Assembly: GCA_964578605.1 (NCBI GenBank)
Contig: CAZODO010000014.1
Location: 13,898 to 77,897 of the forward strand
DNA length: 64,000 bases
Reading direction: 5' to 3'
From: JAXMHN01 sp964578605
Lineage (GTDB): Bacteria > Verrucomicrobiota > Verrucomicrobiia > Limisphaerales > SIBE01
The notes under the pieces were generated by a model. It was given only the letters and a program-made list of their open reading frames with translations, made no database searches and was not told where the DNA came from. The position numbers were made by a program, and so were the translations under genes. How positions within the stretch are numbered: the stretch's first letter is position 1; every line of letters starts with the position of its first letter. This document shows positions 1 to 8,040 of this stretch, in pieces.

Positions 1-1817
1 AGGCTATCCTCTGAATCGTTTGCGAAGGGCTGACTCGCGGCAATGGCGCGGGTGTTGGGCATAGGGAATTGGCTCCGATTCGCTTTGAGGCGCCATTTCT
101 CGTGGAGCCAAGACCAATGCCAAACACGTTTGACCAGGGTGATGGCTCCCACTTCATCGTCGTGCTTGAAAAGCCTCCCCCATTCGGAATCCAGCTTTGA
201 AACTCTTTCGACGAAGCCTGAGCCGCCAAAGAGCATCTCCTCGCGGCCGGTCAGCGCGTCTTTGTTTTGCGCCACACCTGGCTCGTGCTGGTCCCCGTGG
301 TCCCAGGCGGGAAACTTGCGAGTTTGGCGCACACTGTCCAGTTCCCACGACGCAAGCGCAGCGGCCAGTGCCCAGGCCAGGCCGCGATTGTTGAGCTGAT
401 CCCTCGGGCCCCCCTCGCCGTCGACGTAGTAGCGGGGATCTCGATGGTCGATGGGCATCGCCCCAGTTGCCGCGGCTTTGACCATGTCGAATCGTTGCAG
501 CAGGTCTGGTTCAGTCTTGGAGTCGCCCGCGGCAGCCTGGGGTTCTGACCCACTCCGGTCAGGCTCAAGCCGAGGAAGTTGTTTTGCCAGCGTGCGCGCC
601 TGTTCCAGCGTTTCTGGCCACGCGAAACTGTGCCAGGACATATCGAGGAGCCGGCGGGTGTGTGCGTGGAATCGGTCCTCGGCCGCTTTGCGATTCAGTG
701 CGGGCGGGAGGAACTCAAGCAGGCCTCCATCTGCGACCTTATCCCAGACGGACCGGCAGATGGCGCGCCATTCCGCTTGGATGGCGTCGGAGACGATGGC
801 GCCGAGTTCGGCCGCGCGTGGCGCGGGCACGACAGCGAAGAAGACGTTCGGTAAACTCGGCGTGAGCAGATCCATGTCGGAATTCCCGCCCCCTTGGCTC
901 CGGCGGGTTGACCAGGCGTTTCCATGGATGAATTCCCACACCGGTTGGCTGCCAATTCGCACTTTGCTCCAAAGTTCGTCCCGCCAGAGCAGATCGAAGA
1001 GGGGTTGCCCACGGAGGTTGGGAAAAATCACGGTGTCCGGCCCAACCTCCTCCGCCAGGCGCTTGATGCCGGCGGCCATGAGCCACGACAGGAGATAGCT
1101 GCCGCTCCAGAGGTCCCGAGTGCTGCGGGCCTGGGCAATGAATTCCTGAACTGGGCCGAGCTGGAATTTGAGAAAAGCCGGTCGCAGAGGGGCTTGGCGC
1201 AATGCACGGCTCAACGCCTCAGGAGAATCGAAGTCGGCCGCGCCCTCCACGAGGGCGGTCCCGGCGAGGGCAGATACGACGGCGTTGTGATTCCAGATTG
1301 TATGATCCGGAAGGCGCGTATCGGCGGGGAGGAACGCGAAACGCGCGTCGTACTCCTCCGCAAAACCGGGCCAGAGCCGCCAATGGGCAAAGAAGCGCGC
1401 TCTCCAGAGTTGGGCTTCGTCCCAATCTTCGGGCCACTGACGCAAGACAGGCTGAACACAGGCGTCAGTCCCTTCCAGAGCGTCATAGCCCGTAACTTCG
1501 TCCCCTGGCCCAAACCTCAGGACAGCGTCTTTCGTTTCGGTCCTGTCGGGGCCCATGGGGTGATGGAACCCGGCTCGGACCCCGTCAAACGCGCAGGTCA
1601 ATCCCGCGCTCCGCGACGCTGGAAACGGGAACCGGTCCGCGCTGGAGGCGGTGATGTCCGCCTGCTTGCTGAACGCCCGGAGTTCCTCGTCCGTAAAGCC
1701 GGCTGCTCGCATCGCTGATTCGGAGCGCAGTTCGTGGGTTCGAATATCCGCGCACTTGCTCGGTGGATCATGGAGATAGGCCAGAAGTTTTCTTTTCCAG
1801 AAGGTGGCGTTGTTCAT
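1..1817 (-). CDS. cmr2: Type III-B CRISPR effector subunit Cas10/Cmr2, N-terminal part (runs off left edge)
   Basis: An open frame of about 605 codons starts at an ATG at 1817-1815 and reaches the window edge without a stop. The start reads MNNATFWKRKLLAYLHDPPS, the usual Cmr2 opening, with an HD pair at residues 16-17. Residues 170-177 read PDHTIWNH, and about residues 213-248 contain GPVQEFIAQARSTRDLWSGS, the Cmr2 signature block. Cas10/Cmr2 is the scaffold of the Cmr RNA-targeting complex; its GGDD palm makes cyclic oligoadenylate. The palm would lie beyond the edge, so its activity cannot be judged. Family members are usually 800-1100 residues. No cmr gene lies upstream, so this is probably the first gene of a leftward operon. 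All rightward frames here are antisense shadows. Confidence 0.93.
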   Translation of the reverse strand, partial: MNNATFWKRKLLAYLHDPPSKCADIRTHELRSESAMRAAGFTDEELRAFSKQADITASSADRFPFPASRSAGLTCAFDGVRAGFHHPMGPDRTETKDAVLRFGPGDEVTGYDALEGTDACVQPVLRQWPEDWDEAQLWRARFFAHWRLWPGFAEEYDARFAFLPADTRLPDHTIWNHNAVVSALAGTALVEGAADFDSPEALSRALRQAPLRPAFLKFQLGPVQEFIAQARSTRDLWSGSYLLSWLMAAGIKRLAEEVGPDTVIFPNLRGQPLFDLLWRDELWSKVRIGSQPVWEFIHGNAWSTRRSQGGGNSDMDLLTPSLPNVFFAVVPAPRAAELGAIVSDAIQAEWRAICRSVWDKVADGGLLEFLPPALNRKAAEDRFHAHTRRLLDMSWHSFAWPETLEQARTLAKQLPRLEPDRSGSEPQAAAGDSKTEPDLLQRFDMVKAAATGAMPIDHRDPRYYVDGEGGPRDQLNNRGLAWALAAALASWELDSVRQTRKFPAWDHGDQHEPGVAQNKDALTGREEMLFGGSGFVERVSKLDSEWGRLFKHDDEVGAITLVKRVWHWSWLHEKWRLKANRSQFPMPNTRAIAASQPFANDSEDS

Positions 1818-2391
1818 CGAATGCTCGGCTTTGGCACGGTTTCGGCCTTTATCAATGTGGCGCCGAAGGCGTGCAACACGGTCACATTGCCCTCGCTTGA
1901 CCCGTCGCGGGAGTCTGGGGACGTCCGCGGACGGACGGAGCTTCAGGGCTCACTTTACATGGACCACACGGTGTCGAATTCTGGGGAAGAAGCTCTGGCG
2001 GCAGGCTCTGTCTGGATCTCTCCCCCAGCCCGAAAGCTTACAACCACGATTACGCCAAACTGACGCCAGCCTGTAAAGGAACAAAGTTGCGTTTGCGTGG
2101 AAAAAGAAGGCGAGCGCGGCTGCGCAGAGATCCATTTGCTCTCCGGGCCTGAACCGTTAAGCAGCCATTGCTCGCCTTATGGATCCTGCAGAAACCGGCG
2201 GAGCAGCAAGCTGTACAGGTTTCCCGGGCAGCCATGACCGCCCGGAATCTTCGTCCGGAGGCGGTTTCCCGGGCGGAATTACGGGGTGGAAATCTCGGTT
2301 GATGGTATTAAGTGACTATAAACCAAGCCCTTACATCAACGATGACTATTATTCATCACGGACCGCCTACCGATTTGCTGGCGCTCCGGGA
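1818..2391. other. Intergenic region between nrdJ and cmr2, no convincing gene
   Basis: About 570 bases separate the nrdJ stop from the cmr2 start. I see no CRISPR-type repeat, no tRNA and no plausible full-length gene on either strand. One leftward frame of about 41 codons without an ATG ends in a TGA that overlaps the cmr2 ATG as ATGA; its tail reads VLHAFGATLIKAETVPKPS. It could be the decayed end of an upstream gene or chance. The promoter of the cmr operon presumably lies here, but no clear -35/-10 pair stands out. Confidence 0.5.
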
Positions 2392-5300
2392 TTAACTGCA
2401 TCCCAGCGATTCGCCGCAGTTCAGGCATTTGAAGCAGGCGCCATTGCGGACGGCGACATGGCCGCAGTTTGGGCAGGTGGGCGCGTCTTGCTGGAAATGG
2501 GCGATGGCGTCGTTCAGGGTCTTGATTTCGCGGTGGCCATTGCCGCTGCCGCCATTGCGGCCGTTGGAGGACGCCAGGGGCAGGCGGCGCGCTTCGAGTT
2601 TCACGCCATTTCCGGGGTTCTCTTCGGCAATCGGCAGTTCAGGCACCGGCCGATTCACGTTTTTTTTTACCTCGTCCTCCAGGCCGGGGATGGCGAGTTC
2701 GGGCTGCTTCGGTTCCGGGGAATTGGCTTCGCGGTAACCCTTGATGAACTGGACGGCCATCCAGCGGAACACGTAATCAATAATGGACGAGGCGTTGCGG
2801 ATATCGGGATTCTTGGTGAACCCGGACGGTTCAAAGCGTTGATGGGCGAACTTCTTCGTGAGTGCTTCGAGAGGCACGCCATATTGCAGCGCCAAACTGG
2901 TCAAAGTGCCGATGCTGTCCATCAAGCCACCAATGGTGGAACCTTCCTTCGCCATGGTAATGAAGAGTTCCCCGGGCTGGCCGTCGTCGAAAAGGCCGAC
3001 CGTCAGGTAACCTTCATGGCCGGCGATGTCGAACTTGTGGGTCACGGCCTGCCGGGTTTCCGGCAAGCGCCGCCGCAGGGGTTGGCCGGCTTCGAGCCGC
3101 AGTTTGGCCACTTCCTCCTCGAGTTCGCGAATTCGGGCGCCTTCGGCGGAGGGTGCGGCGCCGTCTTCGGTGGTCTTCCTGGTATTGAGCGGCTGGGAGC
3201 GCTTCGAGCCATCGCGGTAAATCGCGACGCATTTGAGACCCATTTTCCACGCCTGGATATAGGCATCCTCAATATCGGCCACGGTGCATTCGTTGGGCAG
3301 GTTAACGGTTTTGGAAATGGCGCCGCTAATGAACGGTTGCGCGGCGCCCATCATCTTGAGATGGGCAAGGTAATGAATGCTGCGCTTGCCGCGGAAGGCT
3401 TTGAATGCGCAGTCAAAAACCTCAAGGTGCTCCGGTTTCAACCCGCTCTTGAGCCCCTCGCCCTTTTCTTCCACGTCTTCGATCGTGTCGAACTTCTCGA
3501 TGTGGGCTACGATGCCTTTGATCTGGTCGGGGCTATAGCCGAGGCGTTCCAAAGCGTCCGGCACGGTGCGATTGACAATCTTGAGCATGCCGCCCCCCGC
3601 CAGGAGTTTGTATTTGACCAAGGCGATATCGGGCTCGACGCCGGTGGTATCGCAATCCATCAGGAAGGCAATCGTTCCGGTCGGGGCGAGCACGGTGACC
3701 TGGGCATTGCGATAGCCATGCTGGCGTCCTTGGGCGAGGGCGCGATCCCAGGAACGGCGCGCTTCTTCTTTCAGGTAATGAAACTCCTGGTTTGGCTGAA
3801 TGGCTTCGACTGCCTGCCGATGAAGCTGGATGACGCCGAGCATCGATTCCACGTTATCGGGCGCCAGGGGTTTGCGGACATGGGCGCAACGGGCATCGTG
3901 ATAACCTTCGAACGGCCCGGTCACACGCGAGATCTCCGCCGATTGCTCGTAAGCCTGGCCCGTGAGGATGGCTGTGATTGCGCCGGCCAGCGCGCGCCCG
4001 GCGTCCGAGTCGTAGGGCAGGCCGTAGCTCATGATGAGCGACCCGAGATTGGCGTAGCCGAGCCCGAGGGTCCGGAAGATATGCGAGTTCTCCGCGATTT
4101 CCTTGGTGGGGTAGCTGGCATTGTCCACCAGGATTTCCTGGGCGGTAATGAAAATGCGGACGGCTGCCTTGAATCGGTCCACGTCAAAAATCCCGTCCGG
4201 CCGCTTGAACTTCATCAGGTTCAAGGACGCCAGGTTGCAGGCGGTGTTGTTGAGGAACACATATTCGGAGCAGGGATTGGTGGAATGGATCGGCTCGGTG
4301 CCTTTGCAGGTGTGCCACTTTTGAATGGCGCCATCGTACTGCACCCCGGGATCACCGCAGATCCAGGTGCCTTCGGCAATCTTGGTCAGCAGGGTCTTGG
4401 CGTCCTTTTTGTCGAGCGGTTCCCCGGTCGTGACGGAGCGTGTCCACCATTCGCGTCCGTCCAGGGCGGCCTGCATAAACTCGTCGCTAATGCGGACGGA
4501 GAGGTTTTCATTTTGGTACATGACGCTTCCGTAAGCGTCGCCATTATAGGAGCCGCTATAGCCCTGCTCGATGAGAGCCCACGCTTTGCGCTCCTCCTTT
4601 TGCTTGGCGTCGATAAACTCTTCGATATCGCCATGCCAATCCCGCAGCGTGTTCATCTTCGCCGCGCGCCGCGTTTTGCCCCCTGATTTGACCACATTGG
4701 CCACCTGGTCATAGACCTTGAGGAACGACATCGGGCCGCTCGGGCGGCCGCCGCCGCTTAGCTTTTCCTTGCTGGAACGAATCGGGGTCAGGTCGGTGCC
4801 GGTTCCGGAACCGTACTTAAAGAGCATTGCCTCGCTGTGGGCCAGGTTCATGATGCTTTCCATGTTGTCGTCCACCGACTGGATGAAACACGCGCTGCCC
4901 TGGGGATGTTCGTACTGGGTGGCCGCTCGCTCCGCGGCGCCGCTCTCGCGGGTGTAATGCCAGCCGCCCCGGGCCGAATTATGCCCGACATGGTACTGGT
5001 GGTAGAGGCCGACATTGAACCAAACGGGGGAGTTGAAAGCCCCATACTGGTTCAGGCCTAGCCAGCTCAGTTCGTTGTAGAAAACCTCGCCGTCCTGCGC
5101 GCTGAAATAGCCGTCTCGAATGCCCCAATCCGCGATCGTCCGGCAAACCCGATGAATCAGTTGGCGGACGGAAGTCTCTCGCTCCGGCGTGTTCTGTTCG
5201 CCATAGAAATACTTCGAAACCACCACCTTGGTGGCCAGCAGAGACCATGATTTTGGCACCTCCACCCCTTCCTGCTTGAAGATGACCTTGCCGTTGTCGT

Positions 5301-5499
5301 CGTTGATCTCCGCCGTTCGCTTTTCCCATTCCACTTCGTCGAACGGGCTGCGCTGGGCGCTGCTAAACACGCGTTGGATCGAAATTGCGTTGTGGGCGCC
5401 TCCCGCGCGTGAACGGCTTCCGCGGCGTCCTGATTTCAACGAGGGCCGGGCGGTTTGGGTCGGGTTGGCGATGCTGGTGGTGTCACGCGCGTCGATCAT
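2392..5499 (-). CDS. nrdJ: Adenosylcobalamin-dependent (class II) ribonucleoside-diphosphate reductase
   Basis: This 1035-residue protein reduces ribonucleotides to deoxyribonucleotides without oxygen, using adenosylcobalamin as radical source. Recognisable blocks are AFNSPVWFNVG, YGSGTGTDLTPIRS, SGGKTRRAAKMN, NPCSEYVFLNNTACNLASLN and APTGTIAFLMDCDTTGVEPD. The last of these is the finger-loop region typical of large NrdJ proteins. The C terminus holds a zinc-ribbon-like cysteine cluster (CPNCGHVAVRNGACFKCLNC). Length is normal for the family. The ATG at 5499 is the first start and gives a normal N terminus; the ribosome site is weak. Two candidate NrdR boxes lie 118 to 165 bases upstream. A long antisense frame (2179-4686, rightward) is a shadow of this gene. 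Confidence 0.96.
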   Translation of the reverse strand: MIDARDTTSIANPTQTARPSLKSGRRGSRSRAGGAHNAISIQRVFSSAQRSPFDEVEWEKRTAEINDDNGKVIFKQEGVEVPKSWSLLATKVVVSKYFYGEQNTPERETSVRQLIHRVCRTIADWGIRDGYFSAQDGEVFYNELSWLGLNQYGAFNSPVWFNVGLYHQYHVGHNSARGGWHYTRESGAAERAATQYEHPQGSACFIQSVDDNMESIMNLAHSEAMLFKYGSGTGTDLTPIRSSKEKLSGGGRPSGPMSFLKVYDQVANVVKSGGKTRRAAKMNTLRDWHGDIEEFIDAKQKEERKAWALIEQGYSGSYNGDAYGSVMYQNENLSVRISDEFMQAALDGREWWTRSVTTGEPLDKKDAKTLLTKIAEGTWICGDPGVQYDGAIQKWHTCKGTEPIHSTNPCSEYVFLNNTACNLASLNLMKFKRPDGIFDVDRFKAAVRIFITAQEILVDNASYPTKEIAENSHIFRTLGLGYANLGSLIMSYGLPYDSDAGRALAGAITAILTGQAYEQSAEISRVTGPFEGYHDARCAHVRKPLAPDNVESMLGVIQLHRQAVEAIQPNQEFHYLKEEARRSWDRALAQGRQHGYRNAQVTVLAPTGTIAFLMDCDTTGVEPDIALVKYKLLAGGGMLKIVNRTVPDALERLGYSPDQIKGIVAHIEKFDTIEDVEEKGEGLKSGLKPEHLEVFDCAFKAFRGKRSIHYLAHLKMMGAAQPFISGAISKTVNLPNECTVADIEDAYIQAWKMGLKCVAIYRDGSKRSQPLNTRKTTEDGAAPSAEGARIRELEEEVAKLRLEAGQPLRRRLPETRQAVTHKFDIAGHEGYLTVGLFDDGQPGELFITMAKEGSTIGGLMDSIGTLTSLALQYGVPLEALTKKFAHQRFEPSGFTKNPDIRNASSIIDYVFRWMAVQFIKGYREANSPEPKQPELAIPGLEDEVKKNVNRPVPELPIAEENPGNGVKLEARRLPLASSNGRNGGSGNGHREIKTLNDAIAHFQQDAPTCPNCGHVAVRNGACFKCLNCGESLGCS

Positions 5500-5616
5500 A
5501 GGATGGCAGGTTTTGGGGAAAAAGTTGGGCTTAAGGGCGTCAATTCTGGGCTTCTTTCCGGCGGCTAAAATGAACGATTTACGGTGAAAATTCGGATCTG
5601 CGGCGTTGTGTCTTAA

Positions 5617-5632
5617 TCACCATTAGTTGAGT
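5617..5632 (-). promoter_or_regulatory. Candidate NrdR box, nrdJ-proximal
   Basis: The sequence TCACCATTAGTTGAGT matches 10 of 16 positions of the NrdR box (consensus roughly ACACWATATATWGTGT). On its own it is weak. Its centre lies 32 bp from the centre of the stronger box at 5649-5664, which is the three-turn spacing usual for paired NrdR boxes. NrdR represses ribonucleotide reductase genes when nucleotides are plentiful. Confidence 0.6.
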
Positions 5633-5648
5633 CACTTCAATGACAACA

Positions 5649-5664
5649 GCACTATATGTTGTGC
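5649..5664 (-). promoter_or_regulatory. Candidate NrdR box, nrdJ-distal
   Basis: The palindrome GCACTATATGTTGTGC matches 13 of 16 positions of the NrdR consensus and lies about 150 bases upstream of nrdJ. The region 5500-5845 holds no gene; besides the two boxes it has an AT-rich stretch at 5700-5730 that could carry promoter elements for leftward transcription. No cobalamin riboswitch was recognised. Confidence 0.72.
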
Positions 5665-5845
5665 CCGCTGCAGTGCTTAACCATAGGACTCCAGGCGCAA
5701 TGAGCAAGCACTTTTTTTGTAAAATGCTCCTTCTCAGGAAATGCCTGAGCCTCAACGACGGACAGAGCCGCTTTCCGGCATCATGGACCGGCAATCTGTC
5801 GGGGTGAACGATCGGGCTGAGGCAAAGGCAAGCGACGAACGGGAG

Positions 5846-7375
5846 CTACCGGCGCCGTTCGCGCGGCTTGGAGTGGTCCCTCTTTCTCGACTTGGATTCG
5901 ATGGTCTTGGGACGCGCTTTGGGCACCAGCACCAGCGGACAGCCCTCAAAGCCGAACGCCGTCCGGAGCCGATGCGTCAGGTAAGTCGTGTACTGATCTG
6001 ACATCAGGTCTTCACGATTCACAAACAGGAGAAAGGTCGGAGGCGCGTTCTTCACCTGGGTGGCATAGAAGAACTTGAGCCGATGCCCGGACGCACTGGG
6101 TGGTTGCCGCTCTTCCACAGCATCGTGCAGGGCGCGATTCAGCAGCGCAGTCGGAATCTTTTGCTGCAATTGCGCAGCGATAAACCGGATGGCCTCGAGC
6201 AATCGCGGCAGGTGGAACCCGGACTTTGCCGAAGCGAAGATCACCGGCGCGTAATCGAGGAAGAAGAGCTGTTCCTGAACCCACGCAGCGAAATCCGACA
6301 GTGTCGTCATCCGCCGTTGAAACCTCTCGTGCGGCCGCATTTTGTTGGCGTGCCGCTCAATTTCCTGTTCGCGCGCGGCGAGCACGCTTTCGGCCACCAG
6401 ATCCCACTTGTTGACCACAATGACGCACGCTTTGCGCTCTTCGACGATCTTCCCGGCCACCTTCTTGTCTTGCGCGGTTACGCCCGCTTCGGCATCGAGC
6501 ACCAGGACGGCAATATCACATCGCGCAATCGAATCCTCCGTGCGCTTGACGCTAAAGAACTCGATGCTGTTATCGATCCTTCGCTCCTGCCGCACGCCCG
6601 CCGTGTCGACCAGGACGTAATGCTCGCGGACTCCATCCGTTTCCACGTCGAAAGGCACGTCAATGGCATCGCGTGTCGTTCCGGGAATCGGCGTCACAAT
6701 GACCCGGTCCGATTGGGTCAAGGAATTGATCAGGGACGATTTCCCGACGTTTGGGCGACCGATAAACGCCAGCTTGAGCGGTTCCTTCGCTAGGGCGGGG
6801 CCGGGCGGGGCGGCTTCGGCCTCCGTTTCACCCGGTTCAAGCGGCGCAGGTTCCAGTGCGCCTCCGCCCACCGGCAGCCAAGCCAGGGCGGCGTCCATCA
6901 GAGCCTCGATTCCAAGCCCGTGAATCGCGCTGACCGGCAGGATTTTGTCGAATCCCAGGGCGGCAAACTCGGCTGCGCCAGGCTCCATGTCCTCAGTGTC
7001 GGCTTTGTTCGCGGCCACAAGCACGCGCTTGGCCGATCGGCGCAGACGCTCCGCCACTTCCTGGTCAAGAGGGGAGATGCCTTCGCGGATATCCACCACG
7101 AAAAGAATGACGTCCGCGGCGTCGATCGCCAGTTCAACCTGTTGAATGGCGGCCTGCAGAATGGTGTCGGCCGACTTTTGACCTCGGAGCAGACCGATCC
7201 CTCCCGTGTCCACCAGGGTGAAGGGGTGCCCGCGCCACTCCGCCTCAAAACTCAGACGGTCCCGGGTGACGCCGGGTTGATCGTGGACAATGGCCACGCG
7301 CTTGCCAACGATCCGGTTGAACAGGGCGGATTTCCCAACATTGGGCCGGCCCACAATCGCAATTATCCCGGGCAT
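5846..7375 (-). CDS. der: GTPase Der (EngA), double Era-like GTPase in ribosome assembly
   Basis: Der binds the 50S subunit and is essential for ribosome maturation. Two GTPase domains follow each other: the first P-loop (GRPNVGKS) is at residues 9-16 and the second at 206-213, each followed by DTGG or DTAG, and NKAD or NKWD. A KH-like C-terminal domain covers about residues 400-490 and a basic tail (RKRDHSKPRERRR) ends the protein. The start is set at the ATG at 7375 (MPGIIAIVGRPNVGKS), 33 codons inside the longest frame. The longer frame would run back through a vapC remnant and the end of vapB. Length (509) is slightly above the usual 440-490. Confidence 0.95.
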   Translation of the reverse strand: MPGIIAIVGRPNVGKSALFNRIVGKRVAIVHDQPGVTRDRLSFEAEWRGHPFTLVDTGGIGLLRGQKSADTILQAAIQQVELAIDAADVILFVVDIREGISPLDQEVAERLRRSAKRVLVAANKADTEDMEPGAAEFAALGFDKILPVSAIHGLGIEALMDAALAWLPVGGGALEPAPLEPGETEAEAAPPGPALAKEPLKLAFIGRPNVGKSSLINSLTQSDRVIVTPIPGTTRDAIDVPFDVETDGVREHYVLVDTAGVRQERRIDNSIEFFSVKRTEDSIARCDIAVLVLDAEAGVTAQDKKVAGKIVEERKACVIVVNKWDLVAESVLAAREQEIERHANKMRPHERFQRRMTTLSDFAAWVQEQLFFLDYAPVIFASAKSGFHLPRLLEAIRFIAAQLQQKIPTALLNRALHDAVEERQPPSASGHRLKFFYATQVKNAPPTFLLFVNREDLMSDQYTTYLTHRLRTAFGFEGCPLVLVPKARPKTIESKSRKRDHSKPRERRR

Positions 7376-7443
7376 GGCGGTAACAGGGTGGAGTTCCGGC
7401 CTGGCCGAAAATGAACGAAGCTGGAGGTGTCGATCAGGATCAT
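7363..7443 (-). pseudogene. Truncated vapC (PIN-domain toxin), first codons only
   Basis: The ATG at 7443 overlaps the vapB stop as ATGA, the normal junction of a vapBC pair. The frame reads MILIDTSSFVHFRPG, which is a normal VapC start with the first catalytic Asp at residue 5. It then loses similarity and stops after 26 codons at 7363, already inside the der start. The remaining roughly 110 codons of a VapC toxin are absent. This looks like a deletion that joined vapC to the region just upstream of der. Confidence 0.7.
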
Positions 7444-7670
7444 GCTTCGTCGGCGGATTTGGCCGGCATCTCACGTCCGCGCAGCTTCATCAATTCGTCA
7501 AATTCCATAAAGGTGCTAGAACCTCCCAGGCGGCTGGCGAGGTTGCGCAGCTTGGCGCGGCGGTTTAAATCCTCCAGTGCCCGAATGACTGCTTCCCGCT
7601 TCGTCCTCGCGCCGGAGACGCGCATGGCTCCGGCGAGCAAGGGTTCAGGAATATCGAGCGTCATTTTCAT
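7440..7670 (-). CDS. VapB-type antitoxin (ribbon-helix-helix/DUF2191-like), orphaned
   Basis: The 76-residue protein starts MKMTLDIPEPLLAGAMRVSG and continues ARTKREAVIRALEDLNRR, which fits the N-terminal DNA-binding part of VapB antitoxins of the type II (DUF2191) family. Its C-terminal part would bind and block a PIN-domain RNase. The cognate vapC is present only as its first codons, so this antitoxin is probably an orphan, perhaps kept as a repressor or as an anti-addiction factor. An 11-bp repeat array begins 96 bp upstream of its start. Confidence 0.8.
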   Translation of the reverse strand: MKMTLDIPEPLLAGAMRVSGARTKREAVIRALEDLNRRAKLRNLASRLGGSSTFMEFDELMKLRGREMPAKSADEA

Positions 7671-7766
7671 CCATCCATTCTCGAAGAATTAGACATCAAC
7701 CGCAATCAAACTCGCTGCATATTCGACGGCCAACGTATGCAAGCGAAAACCGACCTCCTTTCGATG

Positions 7767-7843
7767 TAAACACAATCGATACACAATCGATACACAATAA
7801 CGATTGTGTTTCCATAGTGTTAGCAATGCGTATCTGATGCGTT
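7767..7843. repeat. 11-bp-period inverted tandem array (locus A)
   Basis: Seven 11-bp units. Three read TAAACACAATC or a close variant (GATACACAATC, GATACACAATA). Four then read in the opposite sense (ACGATTGTGTT, TCCATAGTGTT, AGCAATGCGTA, TCTGATGCGTT). Within it AAACACAATCG (7768-7778) is a perfect inverted copy of CGATTGTGTTT (7801-7811). It lies 96 bp upstream of the vapB start. The rest of 7671-8040 carries no gene that I can support. The consensus is related to the arrays at 23.8 and 53.2 kb. Confidence 0.8.
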
Positions 7844-7936
7844 TAAATCGAATGGAGCGCCTGACCGCTGCGGAACAACCACGCCTAAACATTTGCGGGT
7901 TGATTGATTCGGAACTCGGAGTTCTTTCGGCGCCTT

Positions 7937-7957
7937 AGGTCTTCGGTCTTCGGGCTT
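7937..7957. repeat. Short heptamer tandem repeat
   Basis: Three adjacent 7-bp units read AGGTCTT, CGGTCTT and CGGGCTT, just downstream of the alpha-galactosidase stop. It resembles the heptameric repeats known as STRR elements in other bacteria. The function is unknown. Confidence 0.5.
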
Positions 7958-8040
7958 TCCCGCGCCTCTCTTCCCTCACGGGATCGCCGGCTGTTCACCG
8001 TGGTTGGAACCAACGGTGAGAGAAGACCTTTATGCAGAGG

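Noticed and set aside
43..1718. Several rightward frames of 90-260 codons
   Set aside because: They are antisense to cas10/cmr2, have no recognisable motif, and show the arginine- and serine-rich composition of shadow frames.
2179..4686. 835-codon rightward frame
   Set aside because: It lies antisense to nrdJ, whose protein is unmistakable; the long open frame is a GC-rich codon-usage effect.
5500..5845. Cobalamin riboswitch upstream of nrdJ
   Set aside because: I could not find a conserved B12-box-like sequence; the NrdR boxes explain the region better.
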